A stretch of DNA of 64,000 nt, taken from positions 25,319 through 89,318 of the forward strand of contig JAPKMO010000003.1 of NCBI GenBank assembly GCA_026645945.1. Reading direction: 5' to 3'. Below are positions 11,101 through 19,087 of this stretch, piece by piece. The notes beneath the pieces were generated by a model, which ran no database searches, was not told where the DNA came from, and was given only the letters and a program-made list of their open reading frames with translations. Positions within the stretch are counted from its first letter, which is position 1; each line of letters begins with the position of its first letter. The translations under genes were made by a program, and so were the position numbers. Source of the DNA: Anaerolineae bacterium (GTDB taxonomy: Bacteria > Chloroflexota > Anaerolineae > Aggregatilineales > Phototrophicaceae).

Positions 11101-12828
11101 ACGTTCTACCGGCGGGCGCGCTCCCACCAGCACGCGGGTCGAAAACTGCGCGCGTTCGCGTTCCCGGTCAATAGCGGGATTGGTGACGACAGCGACGGTT
11201 TCCTTAAAATAATCGGCCAGGTTCACCCGCGTATGGCTGAGGGCCGCCAGCGGGCCGTCCCATCCCAGTGAGCCGACTTGATCTTTGAACGATTCGGCGA
11301 TGGCTTCTACGTAAGCAACATGAAAACGCTCCCAACCCAATGCCGCCATCGTGGTGGTGTTGAGGGCTGCCGGCTGTTCCTGCCAGGGTAGGGCGGCGGC
11401 TGGCTGCGCTGCCGGCAGCGGTTCGGGCAGCATCTCGGCTACTGCCACCGGAACCGGCTCGGCAGCCGGGGCGGTATGCCCGTTGTGGCGGTAGGCGGGC
11501 GCCGATGGACTGCGAAGGTCGCCAAGCGCCCAGAAGCCGGCGGGCGCATCCGGCGCTTGAATGCCGCGTTCCCGGAAGCGCGCCAGCATGTGGCGCTGGA
11601 TAGCCGGGTAGTCCAGGACTTCGAGCGCGCGGCCGGGCGTGATTCTGACGGCGATTTTTTCGCCCGGCGCGAGCGGTTTGCTGTCCACCGACATCGAGTC
11701 CAGGGTGTAAACACCGCGTTCAGAAGTGGCAAAATATTCTTTTTCGCTTTCGCCAAACCACAGCGGGCGCAGCCCCAACGCATCCACACTGAACACGCAC
11801 AGGTCGCCGAGACGCGCGACGACCGCCGCCGGCCCCTGCGCGAACGGCCCGAACGCCTGGCGAATGTGTTCGTACAGGGCGTGAATTTCTGGCGCATTCT
11901 GGATGAGATCGTGGCCGAATGGTGGGAAGATGTATTCCATCGCCTCAATTAAATCCAGGCCGAAATTCATGCACAGCGCGCGAATCACCCGGTCTACATC
12001 CTGCGAGTCGGAATTGCCGGGGGCGAGATCAATACCGAGCATTCCGGCTTCCAGGCGCATCCGGGAGATGGTGTTAAATTCGCCGTTGTGGCCGATGGCG
12101 TTAAAGGGCTGCGCGCGTTCAAAAATCGGGTTGGTATTGGTGCTGTAGCGGGCATGTCCCAGCGTTACGCTGGAGGCATAATCTGGGTCGCGCAGTTCCG
12201 GGTAGTAACGGCGCAGGATTTCAACCGTCCCCTGCACTTTATAAACGACGCTGTGGGCCGAAAGCGACGGAAAATGCACGCCCAGGCTGCGTTCAAGCTG
12301 CGTTTGCGCGTTAAAGAGGGTTGTTTCCAGCAGGTGGCTCGGCACGTCGCCGTTCATACCGGCGATCTGCCAGAAGGCCGGTTCGTTCTTCTGGGCATTC
12401 GGGCCGAGATCGCCGCGATTGACCTCGCCGGGTTCTTCGACTAGGACATCCAGCCCGGCATCGGCAAGCCGCTGGACGATTTGCTCGACCAGGGCATAAG
12501 CGTTCCCCCGCGCCGCGACCGGAATCATCACATGGCCGACCCAGAAGCTGCGGCTGCTCGCCAGCGAAGCCCGCAGCCCGGCTTTCGCCAGCTTTTTCAT
12601 CCACAACTGGCGCGGGATGTCGGTCATGATTCCCACGCCGTCGCCCTCGCCGTCTACAAAGCCGGTGCGATGCCCCATACGGGTGAGGGCTTCAATGGTG
12701 CGTTTGACGTTGCCATGAGTGGGCTGGCCGCCTTTACGGACGGCGCATATAAGCGCGCAGGCGTCGCGCTCCTGGATGTCAATCGGGTGCAAGCCAGGGG
12801 TAGGGTTAGTACAGTCATTTTCTGGCAT
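8152..12828 (-). CDS. gltB: glutamate synthase, large (alpha) subunit
   Basis: About 1558 residues, full length for GltB. It converts glutamine plus 2-oxoglutarate into two glutamates. An N-terminal class II amidotransferase domain begins at the nucleophile Cys of DACALICAV (about residue 24, so a short propeptide must be cleaved). Glutaminase motifs ARYSTNTNP and GHNGEFNT follow. Next come the central domain, then the FMN-binding synthase domain with SPSNNHDLYSIEDL, GCDGG-like and 3Fe-4S cysteines in CTICRKCHEGTC (about residues 1153-1164), and finally the GXGXG beta-helix domain. ATG 12828 (GAGGG upstream) is preferred to the TTG at 12891. No small subunit gltD is adjacent, so the NADPH- or ferredoxin-dependent electron entry must be encoded elsewhere. 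It lies downstream of a PucR regulator on the same strand. Confidence 0.95.
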   Translation of the reverse strand: MPENDCTNPTPGLHPIDIQERDACALICAVRKGGQPTHGNVKRTIEALTRMGHRTGFVDGEGDGVGIMTDIPRQLWMKKLAKAGLRASLASSRSFWVGHVMIPVAARGNAYALVEQIVQRLADAGLDVLVEEPGEVNRGDLGPNAQKNEPAFWQIAGMNGDVPSHLLETTLFNAQTQLERSLGVHFPSLSAHSVVYKVQGTVEILRRYYPELRDPDYASSVTLGHARYSTNTNPIFERAQPFNAIGHNGEFNTISRMRLEAGMLGIDLAPGNSDSQDVDRVIRALCMNFGLDLIEAMEYIFPPFGHDLIQNAPEIHALYEHIRQAFGPFAQGPAAVVARLGDLCVFSVDALGLRPLWFGESEKEYFATSERGVYTLDSMSVDSKPLAPGEKIAVRITPGRALEVLDYPAIQRHMLARFRERGIQAPDAPAGFWALGDLRSPSAPAYRHNGHTAPAAEPVPVAVAEMLPEPLPAAQPAAALPWQEQPAALNTTTMAALGWERFHVAYVEAIAESFKDQVGSLGWDGPLAALSHTRVNLADYFKETVAVVTNPAIDRERERAQFSTRVLVGARPPVERSPADGDILIQLQTPLLLGGHPILGESDDMRAAADSQGTMTIEDLLEQFGSRRAIFSLGAALDEGIEEALNRLQRAAVEAVRGGVQCIVLDDTDVYSGQRLWLDPLLATAAIDRALRQADDEPNLRRCVGLVVRSGALRDLHDLALCLALGANALLPYAMYAVGLGLAPRPSRQSLTSEQIVGQISGMVRIMSAGLEKIISTIGCHELRGYGHSFSSIGLTTGVAAYLGTPNYFGSEGRGLSWEALKMDAEERAAEMRGERTGKLANADRLYPKMWKKIEDIAQGEMSLEDYTRDMLELENTMPVAARHIIGLKTVENPPDPNRVDIRIKDHAMPVVIGAMSFGSQGELAYKAYGEAAYHLNIICINGEGGELPDVMGRYPRHRGNQIASGRFGVNIAFLNSCHYLEIKIGQGAKPGEGGQLPGYKVTEQVAAARHTRPGIDLISPSNNHDLYSIEDLAQLIDELKTANPNAKVSVKIPVVPGVGVIAVGVAKAGADIINIAGYEGGTGAARMHSLRHVGLPAEIGVWLSHRALCESGLRDNVELWCDGGMKSGRDVVKMLCLGANRVGFGTLAMVAVGCTICRKCHEGTCHVGITTHIKTKEEAALKGIKHFEPRDYENAVQGICNVFHMLADDIRYWTAQLGFTRAQDLVGRADLLQQIALHDRVDLTPLLQRAPQNQKQRLQPGVGRRLTRPRNTLSKQLTAIIAEHAERGDTELTYDDEQVMAMDRALGTHLAGALKRGAFPNADLVDAVHLTFSNSAIPGNGLAAFIDAPIEVLVEGGAQDGVAKGARGGRVTILKGLNHNGQRLDGSVGKSFAYGAQDGLFIVQGNADTRACIRLSGADVIFGGEVKEPLHDELGGIGARANLKGYACEYMTSGRVLILGDPGPWMCAGMSGGVIYQRVQPEMNLTIEAIRRRIAAGATVDIFQLDEQAVADVTELLRYYIQALENNNQPEAAQHLYGLLAHPQAHFVKIAPPTRKN

Positions 12829-13140
12829 AGTCACGTCCCTCGTGAAACCTGGTTTGTCTGGATTCAAAAGACAAAATTCCGAGGATGGCAATTTAACTGA
12901 TGAATATCATGAATACTACCAAAAGGAAGGTTGTGTATATTGTACAATTTGGCGTCCGGCGCGGTGTGAGGGGTGGAGATGGCTGCCGCCGGCGTGATCT
13001 TTATGGGCGAATCGCCGGGGGAATGACCGAATAAAATTATACGATCTGCCCGAATCCGGCCAGCCGGAACGGTATTACGCTGTTCAAGGGTAAATTACCA
13101 GAAATTACGGGCAAAGGGTTTATGCGCCCTGCACAACAGG
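12829..13140. other. gltB upstream region
   Basis: 312 bases without a convincing gene. On the minus strand a perfect TATAAT (13041-13036) could be the -10 of the gltB promoter, giving a leader of about 200 bases, but I see no good -35. I see no recognisable riboswitch in the leader. Confidence 0.4.
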
Positions 13141-14802
13141 CTAATTCATCGCCAGCAAACGGCGGATGGTGAGCGCCAGATGCAGGGCGAGGCGCGTTTC
13201 GGGCCGGTTGAGGTCAATTTCGGCGATTTCGTTGATGCGGTTCATACGGTACAGCAGCGTATTACGGTGGACGATCAGCATATCCGCCGTCTGGCTGAGG
13301 TTGCCATGACAGGCGAAAAAGGCTTCCAGCGTTTTAATCAGGTCGGCCCGCTGGCGCATGTCGTATTCGACCAGCGCGCCTAAGGTTTTGTCGCAAAAGG
13401 CCAGCAACTTTTCACGGTCTGAAAGGCTCAAGATCAGCTGATAGACGCCCAGATCGCCGATGTACAGGGGCGTATCGGTTTGCAAACGGGCGGCCAGTTC
13501 CAACGCCTGGACGGCATCCCGGTGGCTGTTGCGCCAGGCGGAAATTTCGCGGGCGGGCTGGCCGAGGCCGATGGCGAAGCGCGTGCCGGGATACTGCCGC
13601 TGGATTTCCTGGACGAAGGCTTTCGCCAGTTTCATGCTGGTATCAATCGGGTCTTTGGTATCGGTGGCGTGGAAAACAATCAGCTCGTTTTCTTTTTCGC
13701 GCTGCCAGACCAGCGCAGCGGCGCGTTGGGCGACAACCACCTGGTTTACCAGCGTTTCCAGCCGCCGGCTGGAGGGCGTTTTGTCGCCCTGCCAGGCCAG
13801 CACGATGGCGACGTGAGGCTGAGTCATGTCATGCTCGAAGCGTTCGCCCTGGCGAACGGCTTCCTGCTGGCTGACATCCCCCAGCAGCAGGCGGTCGAGG
13901 AAAGTGCCGCGCAGGCGCTTTTCGGTGTCGCTGATGGCTTTGGCTTTTGCCATCTCCAGCGCGCAGGCCGCCGCGCCATGTTCGGCCACCAGCAGATCAA
14001 TATCGTCCAGGTCGCCTTCGCGCCCGATGATGGACAGATAACCCCGCCCGATATTGCGGGTGATGATCGGCGCGACCAGCCGCGCCAGGCCCGGTATGGG
14101 CAGGGATTGCAGCAGCGCCGGGTTTTCGACTTCGCCCACCCGGAGGCGATCCTGAAACTCAACAGGCAGGCTGTACAGATTCTTCAAAAAGTTCTCAACG
14201 TCGTCCCAACTGCCGATCAAACCGGGCTGGACGGCGCTGTCGAGCGTCTTGAGGCGTTTGTCCTGCACGACGATGGACTTGTTGGTGAGCCGTGCCATCG
14301 CGTTCACCAGTTCGGCCATGCCTTCGTTGCGCGACGAAATCTGGGTAAGCTGCCGGTAAATCTGGGTGGCACGGCGTTCAAGCTGTCCTTTGCGGTCAAC
14401 CAGCAGGCTGACGACGGTTTTTTCCACCAGGCGCACGCGGCTGCCGCCGGGAAGCACCATCACCGGCATCCCGAAAGCGTTGGCCTCGGCGATGGCAGTG
14501 GGGGAGGCGTTTTCGCTGAGGACGACGGCGCTGGCCTGCATGTCGGAAGCCCAGCGCACCACGTCCACATCGGTGATCTGGCGGATGTTATTGGTTTCCG
14601 GCGGGGCTACCAGCACCATCTCGCCGCGCTGGAGGGCTTTGGCCGGCGTTTTATTTTCCAGGTAAATAACCGTCGTCCAGGTGACCGAGCGATTCAGATG
14701 GCCGTCCCCGGCAACCACGCGCGTTCCCAGAGGAAGCGCCAGCTTGCGGACATCTTCAACGGTTATATGGTTGACCGAGTCTGCCATTTCAAACGCGCTC
14801 AT
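13141..14802 (-). CDS. PucR-family transcriptional regulator
   Basis: 553 residues with the same architecture as the regulator at 5463-7103: PucR domain at about residues 12-130 (LALPLGTRVVAGDGHLNRSVTW), middle sensory region, and C-terminal helix-turn-helix (GNLSQTADMLIVHRNTLLYRMNRI, about 495-545). It is the upstream neighbour of gltB on the same strand, about 310 bases away, and probably controls genes of nitrogen or amino-acid use; the target is inferred only from position. A 472-residue ORF on the opposite strand (13480-14898) is a GC-driven shadow. Confidence 0.88.
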   Translation of the reverse strand: MSAFEMADSVNHITVEDVRKLALPLGTRVVAGDGHLNRSVTWTTVIYLENKTPAKALQRGEMVLVAPPETNNIRQITDVDVVRWASDMQASAVVLSENASPTAIAEANAFGMPVMVLPGGSRVRLVEKTVVSLLVDRKGQLERRATQIYRQLTQISSRNEGMAELVNAMARLTNKSIVVQDKRLKTLDSAVQPGLIGSWDDVENFLKNLYSLPVEFQDRLRVGEVENPALLQSLPIPGLARLVAPIITRNIGRGYLSIIGREGDLDDIDLLVAEHGAAACALEMAKAKAISDTEKRLRGTFLDRLLLGDVSQQEAVRQGERFEHDMTQPHVAIVLAWQGDKTPSSRRLETLVNQVVVAQRAAALVWQREKENELIVFHATDTKDPIDTSMKLAKAFVQEIQRQYPGTRFAIGLGQPAREISAWRNSHRDAVQALELAARLQTDTPLYIGDLGVYQLILSLSDREKLLAFCDKTLGALVEYDMRQRADLIKTLEAFFACHGNLSQTADMLIVHRNTLLYRMNRINEIAEIDLNRPETRLALHLALTIRRLLAMN

Positions 14803-14836
14803 TTCCGTAGACGTTTATTGAGGCGGACGAATCGTA

Positions 14837-14866
14837 ATTATTTTACCACTATGTTTCGCCCGTCAA
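14837..14866 (-). promoter_or_regulatory. candidate promoter of the PucR gene
   Basis: On the minus strand TTGACG (14866-14861) and AATAAT (14842-14837) are separated by 18 bases, about 35 bases upstream of the PucR start codon. The -35 matches the sigma-70 consensus at five of six positions. Confidence 0.45.
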
Positions 14867-15244
14867 CAGGCCGATTAAAATTACCCCGGCGAAGATAATC
14901 AGCGACTCGCCCAGGAAGCTGCGTTCTTGCAGGAAGTTGATATTGATTAAGGTGAGAAAAAACAGCAGCCCCCCGGCCAGCCAGGTGACCGGGCTGACGC
15001 GCCAGTGCCGCGAGTACTGGTAAACGCCCGAACCGATTAGCACGATGGCCCCGGACAGCGGGACCAGCCAGGGCTGGATGGCGATATTATTCTGATTAAA
15101 GAGCTGTAAAACGGCAAAGATGAGAACCAGGAAAAACCAGGTCAGATGTTCCGCCCGCGCTTCGGCATGGCTTTTGCCGCGATAAGCCGTATTCCGCCCG
15201 CTGCGCCCCCGCGAGTTGGTTCGCCTTCTGCTCGATCTGCCCAT
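14849..15244 (-). CDS. small multi-pass membrane protein
   Basis: 131 residues with a strongly basic, Arg/Ser-rich N terminus (about 30 residues) followed by four hydrophobic helices (about residues 34-50, 57-75, 85-103 and 110-128). The basic N terminus predicts a cytoplasmic location by the positive-inside rule. The family is not recognised. It lies just upstream of the PucR gene on the same strand and is transcribed divergently from the first Crp/Fnr regulator. Confidence 0.65.
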   Translation of the reverse strand: MGRSSRRRTNSRGRSGRNTAYRGKSHAEARAEHLTWFFLVLIFAVLQLFNQNNIAIQPWLVPLSGAIVLIGSGVYQYSRHWRVSPVTWLAGGLLFFLTLININFLQERSFLGESLIIFAGVILIGLLTGET

Positions 15245-15334
15245 ATCATGAGATACTCCTGACAGTATGCCGTGCCAGTTTACATGGAACGGCGACCACG
15301 CGCCAGTAGCACTTCACGTTACAGCACGGTTCTG

Positions 15335-15364
15335 CTGTCACCGAGCCAGTGTTTGCGTTATACT
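15335..15364 (+). promoter_or_regulatory. candidate promoter for the first Crp/Fnr gene
   Basis: CTGTCA (15335-15340) and TATACT (15359-15364) with an 18-base spacer. The predicted start of transcription lies about 35 bases before ATG 15409. Confidence 0.45.
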
Positions 15365-15408
15365 AAAAGAAATTCTACCGTTTGTTAAGATATCTGGGTT
15401 ATCGTAAG

Positions 15409-16113
15409 ATGGTGACCGAGTCTTTAGCGGTGAAATTTGAGGAACTGCTTGAAATGCCGGCATTTCGAGATATGCCTCAGGAACAGCTTCGACGTCTGGC
15501 TGCCGTTATGACGCGCTATCATTATGCCCCAGGGCAGATCATCTTTGTCGAAGGCGAACCGGCCGGCGCGCTGTGGTTTGTCGCGCAGGGGCGGGTGAAG
15601 ATCATCAAACATTCGCTGAACGGGCGTATTCAAGGGCTGTGTTTAATGAACAGGGGCAAGTGTTTTGGAAGCTGCCCCCTGTTTAACATGGAGAAAAATC
15701 CCGCTACGGCCCAGGCGCTTGATGAGGTGACGCTTTTTGTGCTGCCGGATGAGGCGTTTCAGCAGTTAAGGGCGCGCGACCCACAGGTGGTTAAGGCGCT
15801 GCTGCACGTATACAGCCAGCGGCTGCAGCATCTCGCCCAGGTGAGCGAGGCGCTGGGCGCGTGGACGGTTGCAGATCGCATTAACGACTGCCTGCTGGTT
15901 TATGCCAACCGGGAGATGCAGCAGCCGACGGTTGAACTAACGCATGAAAAGCTGGCGGCGCTTTCTGGAACGGTGCGCGAAGTGGTAACCCGCCACCTCA
16001 ACCTGCTGGAAAGAGAGGGAATCGTGCGGAACGAAACCGGGCGCATCATCATCCTGAACTTCGATGCGCTGCTCCCTCCGTGTGCAGGCGAGATGCAAAG
16101 ATCGCCGGAGTAA
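15409..16113 (+). CDS. Crp/Fnr-family transcriptional regulator
   Basis: 234 residues from ATG 15409 (the ORF track uses TTG 15382). The cyclic-nucleotide-type effector domain covers about residues 15-130 (PGQIIFVEGEPAGALWFVAQGRVKI), then the long dimer helix, then a Crp-type winged helix (LTHEKLAALSGTVREVVTRHLNLLEREG, about 170-215). It lacks the N-terminal Fe-S cysteines of true Fnr. A Cys pair in GKCFGSCP sits in the sensor domain and could bind metal or respond to redox. It is the first gene of the block that leads into the nitrous oxide reductase cluster, so a role in sensing low oxygen or N-oxides is likely but inferred. Confidence 0.88.
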   Translation: MVTESLAVKFEELLEMPAFRDMPQEQLRRLAAVMTRYHYAPGQIIFVEGEPAGALWFVAQGRVKIIKHSLNGRIQGLCLMNRGKCFGSCPLFNMEKNPATAQALDEVTLFVLPDEAFQQLRARDPQVVKALLHVYSQRLQHLAQVSEALGAWTVADRINDCLLVYANREMQQPTVELTHEKLAALSGTVREVVTRHLNLLEREGIVRNETGRIIILNFDALLPPCAGEMQRSPE

Positions 16114-16114
16114 C

Positions 16115-16158
16115 ACGTGATTTAGGTCACATCATGCCGTCCCACTTTCCCCTATGCT
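16115..16158 (+). promoter_or_regulatory. Crp/Fnr-type operator and -10 before the second regulator gene
   Basis: ACGTGATTTAGGTCACAT (16115-16132) has the perfect core GTGA-N6-TCAC. A -10 element TATGCT starts at 16153, 29.5 bases from the site centre, which places the site at -41.5 (class II activator position). A second small palindrome, CTATGC-TGATT-GCATAG (16152-16168), overlaps the -10. Confidence 0.7.
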
Positions 16159-16191
16159 GATTGCATAGTTCCCTGTAGCGGCGGCTGTTAT

Positions 16192-16884
16192 ATGGCGGTC
16201 AGCGTAGAGTTGTTAGCCCAGATTCAGCTATTTGCTGCACTCAGCCCACGCACGCGGCGCTGCATTGCGGAAAAAGCCGTGTGGGCAGAATATGCTGCTG
16301 AGGCTGTCCTGTACCGCCAGGGCGACCCGCCGACGGCGCTGTATGTGCTGCAAACAGGCCGGGTGAAGCTGTATCGCCAATCCAAAGATAAATGCCAGAT
16401 TCTGGCGCTGCCCGTTCCGGGGGACTGTCTGGGCGCAGAGTCGCTGCCGACCGGCGCGCCCAGCCCTTACTCGGCGACCACGCTCACGCCGGTTACGGCC
16501 ATTTATTTGTCGCCGGATGTACTCCAACCCCTGCTTGACGAACACCCGGATTTCCAGGAAGTTTTTCTGAGGTTGATTACCGACCGGCTCAAACAGTTTG
16601 TCACCCTGGTGCATGATCTGGCCTTTCGGGATGTAACATCGCGGCTGGCGACCGTGCTGCTGGCGCGCGCCGAACTGGAAGGCCAGCCGCACGATGAAGG
16701 CATCGTCTTCGACCGGCTGCTTTCGCAGCAGGAATTTGCCGAGATGGTCGGTACGGCCCGTGAAGTGGTTTACCGCGTCTTCAAAAAGTTTGAAGATGAC
16801 GGCTTGATTCGGATAACCCGACGCTGCATCCTCGTCCGTGACCTCGATGCGCTGCGCGCGATTGCGCTTCAAGAGGCGCATTAG
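16192..16884 (+). CDS. Crp/Fnr-family transcriptional regulator
   Basis: 230 residues, paralogous to the preceding gene. Sensor beta-barrel at about residues 10-120 (EAVLYRQGDPPTALYVLQTGRVKLY), dimer helix, then an HTH domain (LSQQEFAEMVGTAREVVYRVFKKFEDDGLI, about 165-210). No Fe-S cysteine set is present. The gene carries a GTGA-N6-TCAC site at class II position in its own promoter, so it is probably controlled by itself or by its paralogue. nosZ starts 134 bases downstream, behind a second such site. By analogy with Dnr/NnrR regulators of denitrification it may sense NO or anoxia; this is inference from context. Confidence 0.88.
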   Translation: MAVSVELLAQIQLFAALSPRTRRCIAEKAVWAEYAAEAVLYRQGDPPTALYVLQTGRVKLYRQSKDKCQILALPVPGDCLGAESLPTGAPSPYSATTLTPVTAIYLSPDVLQPLLDEHPDFQEVFLRLITDRLKQFVTLVHDLAFRDVTSRLATVLLARAELEGQPHDEGIVFDRLLSQQEFAEMVGTAREVVYRVFKKFEDDGLIRITRRCILVRDLDALRAIALQEAH

Positions 16885-16895
16885 CTCCCTCAACG

Positions 16896-16941
16896 TGATG
16901 TGACTTGGGTCACATCAGACTTTGTTCTTTCGCCCCATGAT
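16896..16941 (+). promoter_or_regulatory. nosZ promoter with perfect Crp/Fnr-type palindrome
   Basis: TGATGTGACTTGGGTCACATCA (16896-16917) is a perfect palindrome with 8-bp arms and a TGTGA-N6-TCACA core. The -10 hexamer CATGAT starts at 16936, again 29.5 bases from the centre, giving a class II site at about -41.5. The geometry is identical to that of the upstream regulator gene. Predicted start of transcription is near 16948, about 70 bases before nosZ. Confidence 0.8.
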
Positions 16942-17017
16942 GAAGTTGAAGAAGTGCCGCAACAAGCAGCCGGCGGCGTTTTTCTCGTTTCAGTTTGGAT
17001 AAGGAGACGGAAAATAG

Positions 17018-19012
17018 ATGATCTCGCAACGATTATCCTCCAGATTGTTACTCATCGGGGCGGTTCTTGTGATTGCTGGGGTGCTGGCGGTGACGGTGTC
17101 GCCCAAAGCCATCACCAGCGCGCAGGGCAGCGACGCGGACTGGCAGACCATCGCCGAACAGCGCGGGCTGACAGAGGCCGATCTGCGCGCTGCCGTCATG
17201 ACCTATACGCCCAGCGGTGTCATGGATGAATATGTCATGTTCGCCTCGGCAGGTCAGGGAGGGCAAGTCCTGGCGATTGGTTTACCTTCCATGCGGCTGC
17301 TGCGCCTGATCGCTGTTTTCGCGCCCGAACCCTGGCAGGGGTATGGGTACGGCACGGGCAACGAGGTGCTGGAGCAGGGTTTTATTGATGGGCAGGAAAT
17401 CCTGTGGGGGGACACGCACCATCCGGCGCTGAGCGAAACCAACGGCGAATACGACGGCCAATGGCTGTTTATCGGCGACAAAGCCAACGGGCGCGTGGCC
17501 GTGATTGACCTGCGCGACTTTGAAACCAAACAGATCGTCCACAACCCAGCTTTCCTGAACGATCACGGCGGCACGTTTGTTACGCCCAATACCGAATACA
17601 TTGTGGAAGGCGGCCAGTACGGGCTGCCGTTGGGCGGCGACTACGCGCCGATTGAAGAATATCAGAACGCCTACAGCGGCATGATTACCTTCTGGAAGTT
17701 CGACCGTGAAGCCGGTCGCATTGACTATAGCCAGTCGTTTGCGATGGAACTGCCGCCGTACTGGCAGGATTTGTGCGATGCGGGCAAGGGGGTATCTGAG
17801 GGGTGGGTTTTCTGCAACTCGTTTAATGCCGAAATGGCGACGGGCGGCATTGAAAAAGGCAACCCACCATTTGAGGCGGGCGTCAGCCGAGGCGCGGTGG
17901 ATTATCTGCACATCATTAATCTGAAGGCGGCTGAAGCGGTGTTCCAGGCGGGCGGTGCAGTGGATGTTAGAGGGTTCAGCGTCATCCCGCTGGAAACCGT
18001 CATTGAGAATAACCTGCTGTACCTTGCGCCCGAACCCCGAAGCCCGCACGGCGCGGACGTGACCCCCAGGGGCGATTTCATTTCTGTCGGCGGCAAGCTC
18101 GACCCGCACGTGTCAGTTTACAGCTTCCACAAGATTCAGGACGCCGTCGCCGCCGGCCCGACCGAAAAAGACGTTTTTGGTGTGCCGGTGCTGGCGCTGG
18201 AAAGCGTGCTGGAGGCGCAGGTGGAACTGGGACTTGGCCCGCTGCATACCGTTTATGACGATCAGGGCTATGCCTATACCAGCCTGTTCCTGGACAGCGC
18301 GGTGGCGCGCTGGAGTATCGGCGCAGAGGGGTATCGCCCGCAGGACGGCTGGCAGCTCATCAGCAAGATACCGGTTCAGTACAATGTCGGGCATCTGGCC
18401 GCTGCGGAAGGCGATACCATGTCGCCGGATGGTCGTTTTCTGGTCGCGCTCAACAAATGGTCGGTAGACCGTTTCCTCAGCACCGGCCCGCTGCTGCCTC
18501 AGAACCTCCAGTTAATTGATGTAACGCGGCCTGGCGATCAGATGCAGATTCTTTACGATATGCCGATCACCGGAGCCGAGCCGCACTACGCCCAGATCAT
18601 CAAGGCCGACAAGCTGAAGGCGTGGGAAGTGTACCCTGAAGTTGGCTGGAACCCGATCACGCAGTCGGTTGATCCCAACGCTGTGATCCAGGGGACGGAA
18701 GGTGTTACCCGCGATGGTAAGAATGTCACCGTGCGGATGACCGCCGTTCGCAGCCACATGACGCCGGAACACATCGAAATCGAAGAAGGCGATCATGTGA
18801 CCTGGACGATCACCAACGTCGAACGCGCCCGCGACGCCACGCATGGATTCGCCATTCCGTTCTACAACATCAACCTGAGCATCGAGCCGGGCGAAACCAT
18901 TACCTTCGAATTTGAGGCGAAACGCCCCGGCGTCTTCAGTTTCTACTGCACCGAGTTCTGTTCCGCGCTGCACCTCGAAATGATGGGCTACATGATGGTG
19001 CAGCCGAAATAA
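17018..19012 (+). CDS. nosZ: nitrous oxide reductase, clade II (Sec-exported)
   Basis: 664 residues. Multicopper enzyme that reduces N2O to N2 outside the cytoplasmic membrane, the last step of denitrification. The N terminus is a plain Sec-type signal or anchor helix (about residues 9-28) without a twin-arginine motif, as in clade II (atypical) NosZ. The seven-bladed propeller holds the CuZ cluster; the His pair lies in GDTHHPALSET (131-141), the clade II form of DxHHxH. The cupredoxin domain at the C terminus carries the CuA ligands in CTEFCSALHLEM (Cys644, Cys648, His652, Met655). AAGGAG precedes the ATG. It heads an operon with nosB-like, nosD, nosF, nosY and a cytochrome c, under a Crp/Fnr-type site. 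Confidence 0.97.
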   Translation: MISQRLSSRLLLIGAVLVIAGVLAVTVSPKAITSAQGSDADWQTIAEQRGLTEADLRAAVMTYTPSGVMDEYVMFASAGQGGQVLAIGLPSMRLLRLIAVFAPEPWQGYGYGTGNEVLEQGFIDGQEILWGDTHHPALSETNGEYDGQWLFIGDKANGRVAVIDLRDFETKQIVHNPAFLNDHGGTFVTPNTEYIVEGGQYGLPLGGDYAPIEEYQNAYSGMITFWKFDREAGRIDYSQSFAMELPPYWQDLCDAGKGVSEGWVFCNSFNAEMATGGIEKGNPPFEAGVSRGAVDYLHIINLKAAEAVFQAGGAVDVRGFSVIPLETVIENNLLYLAPEPRSPHGADVTPRGDFISVGGKLDPHVSVYSFHKIQDAVAAGPTEKDVFGVPVLALESVLEAQVELGLGPLHTVYDDQGYAYTSLFLDSAVARWSIGAEGYRPQDGWQLISKIPVQYNVGHLAAAEGDTMSPDGRFLVALNKWSVDRFLSTGPLLPQNLQLIDVTRPGDQMQILYDMPITGAEPHYAQIIKADKLKAWEVYPEVGWNPITQSVDPNAVIQGTEGVTRDGKNVTVRMTAVRSHMTPEHIEIEEGDHVTWTITNVERARDATHGFAIPFYNINLSIEPGETITFEFEAKRPGVFSFYCTEFCSALHLEMMGYMMVQPK

Positions 19013-19029
19013 CGTACTGCCGGTGGGAT

Positions 19030-19058
19030 GGGCGGCAGGAAGGGGTTTCCTGTCGCCC
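19030..19058 (+). promoter_or_regulatory. hairpin between nosZ and the nosB-like gene
   Basis: GGGCGGCAGGAA pairs with TTCCTGTCGCCC (one G-U) over a five-base loop. No U-run follows. Such intercistronic stems often protect the upstream mRNA, which could raise nosZ expression over the accessory genes. Confidence 0.5.
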
Positions 19059-19087
19059 TCCATCTGGACGGGCATAAAGAGGTTGTT

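Noticed and set aside
13480-14898. 472-residue ORF antisense to the second PucR gene
   Set aside because: The opposite frame has conserved PucR domains; this frame has no recognisable motif and no ribosome site.
17018-17110. Twin-arginine (Tat) signal on NosZ, as in clade I
   Set aside because: No RR motif is present; the N terminus is a simple hydrophobic Sec-type helix, in keeping with clade II.
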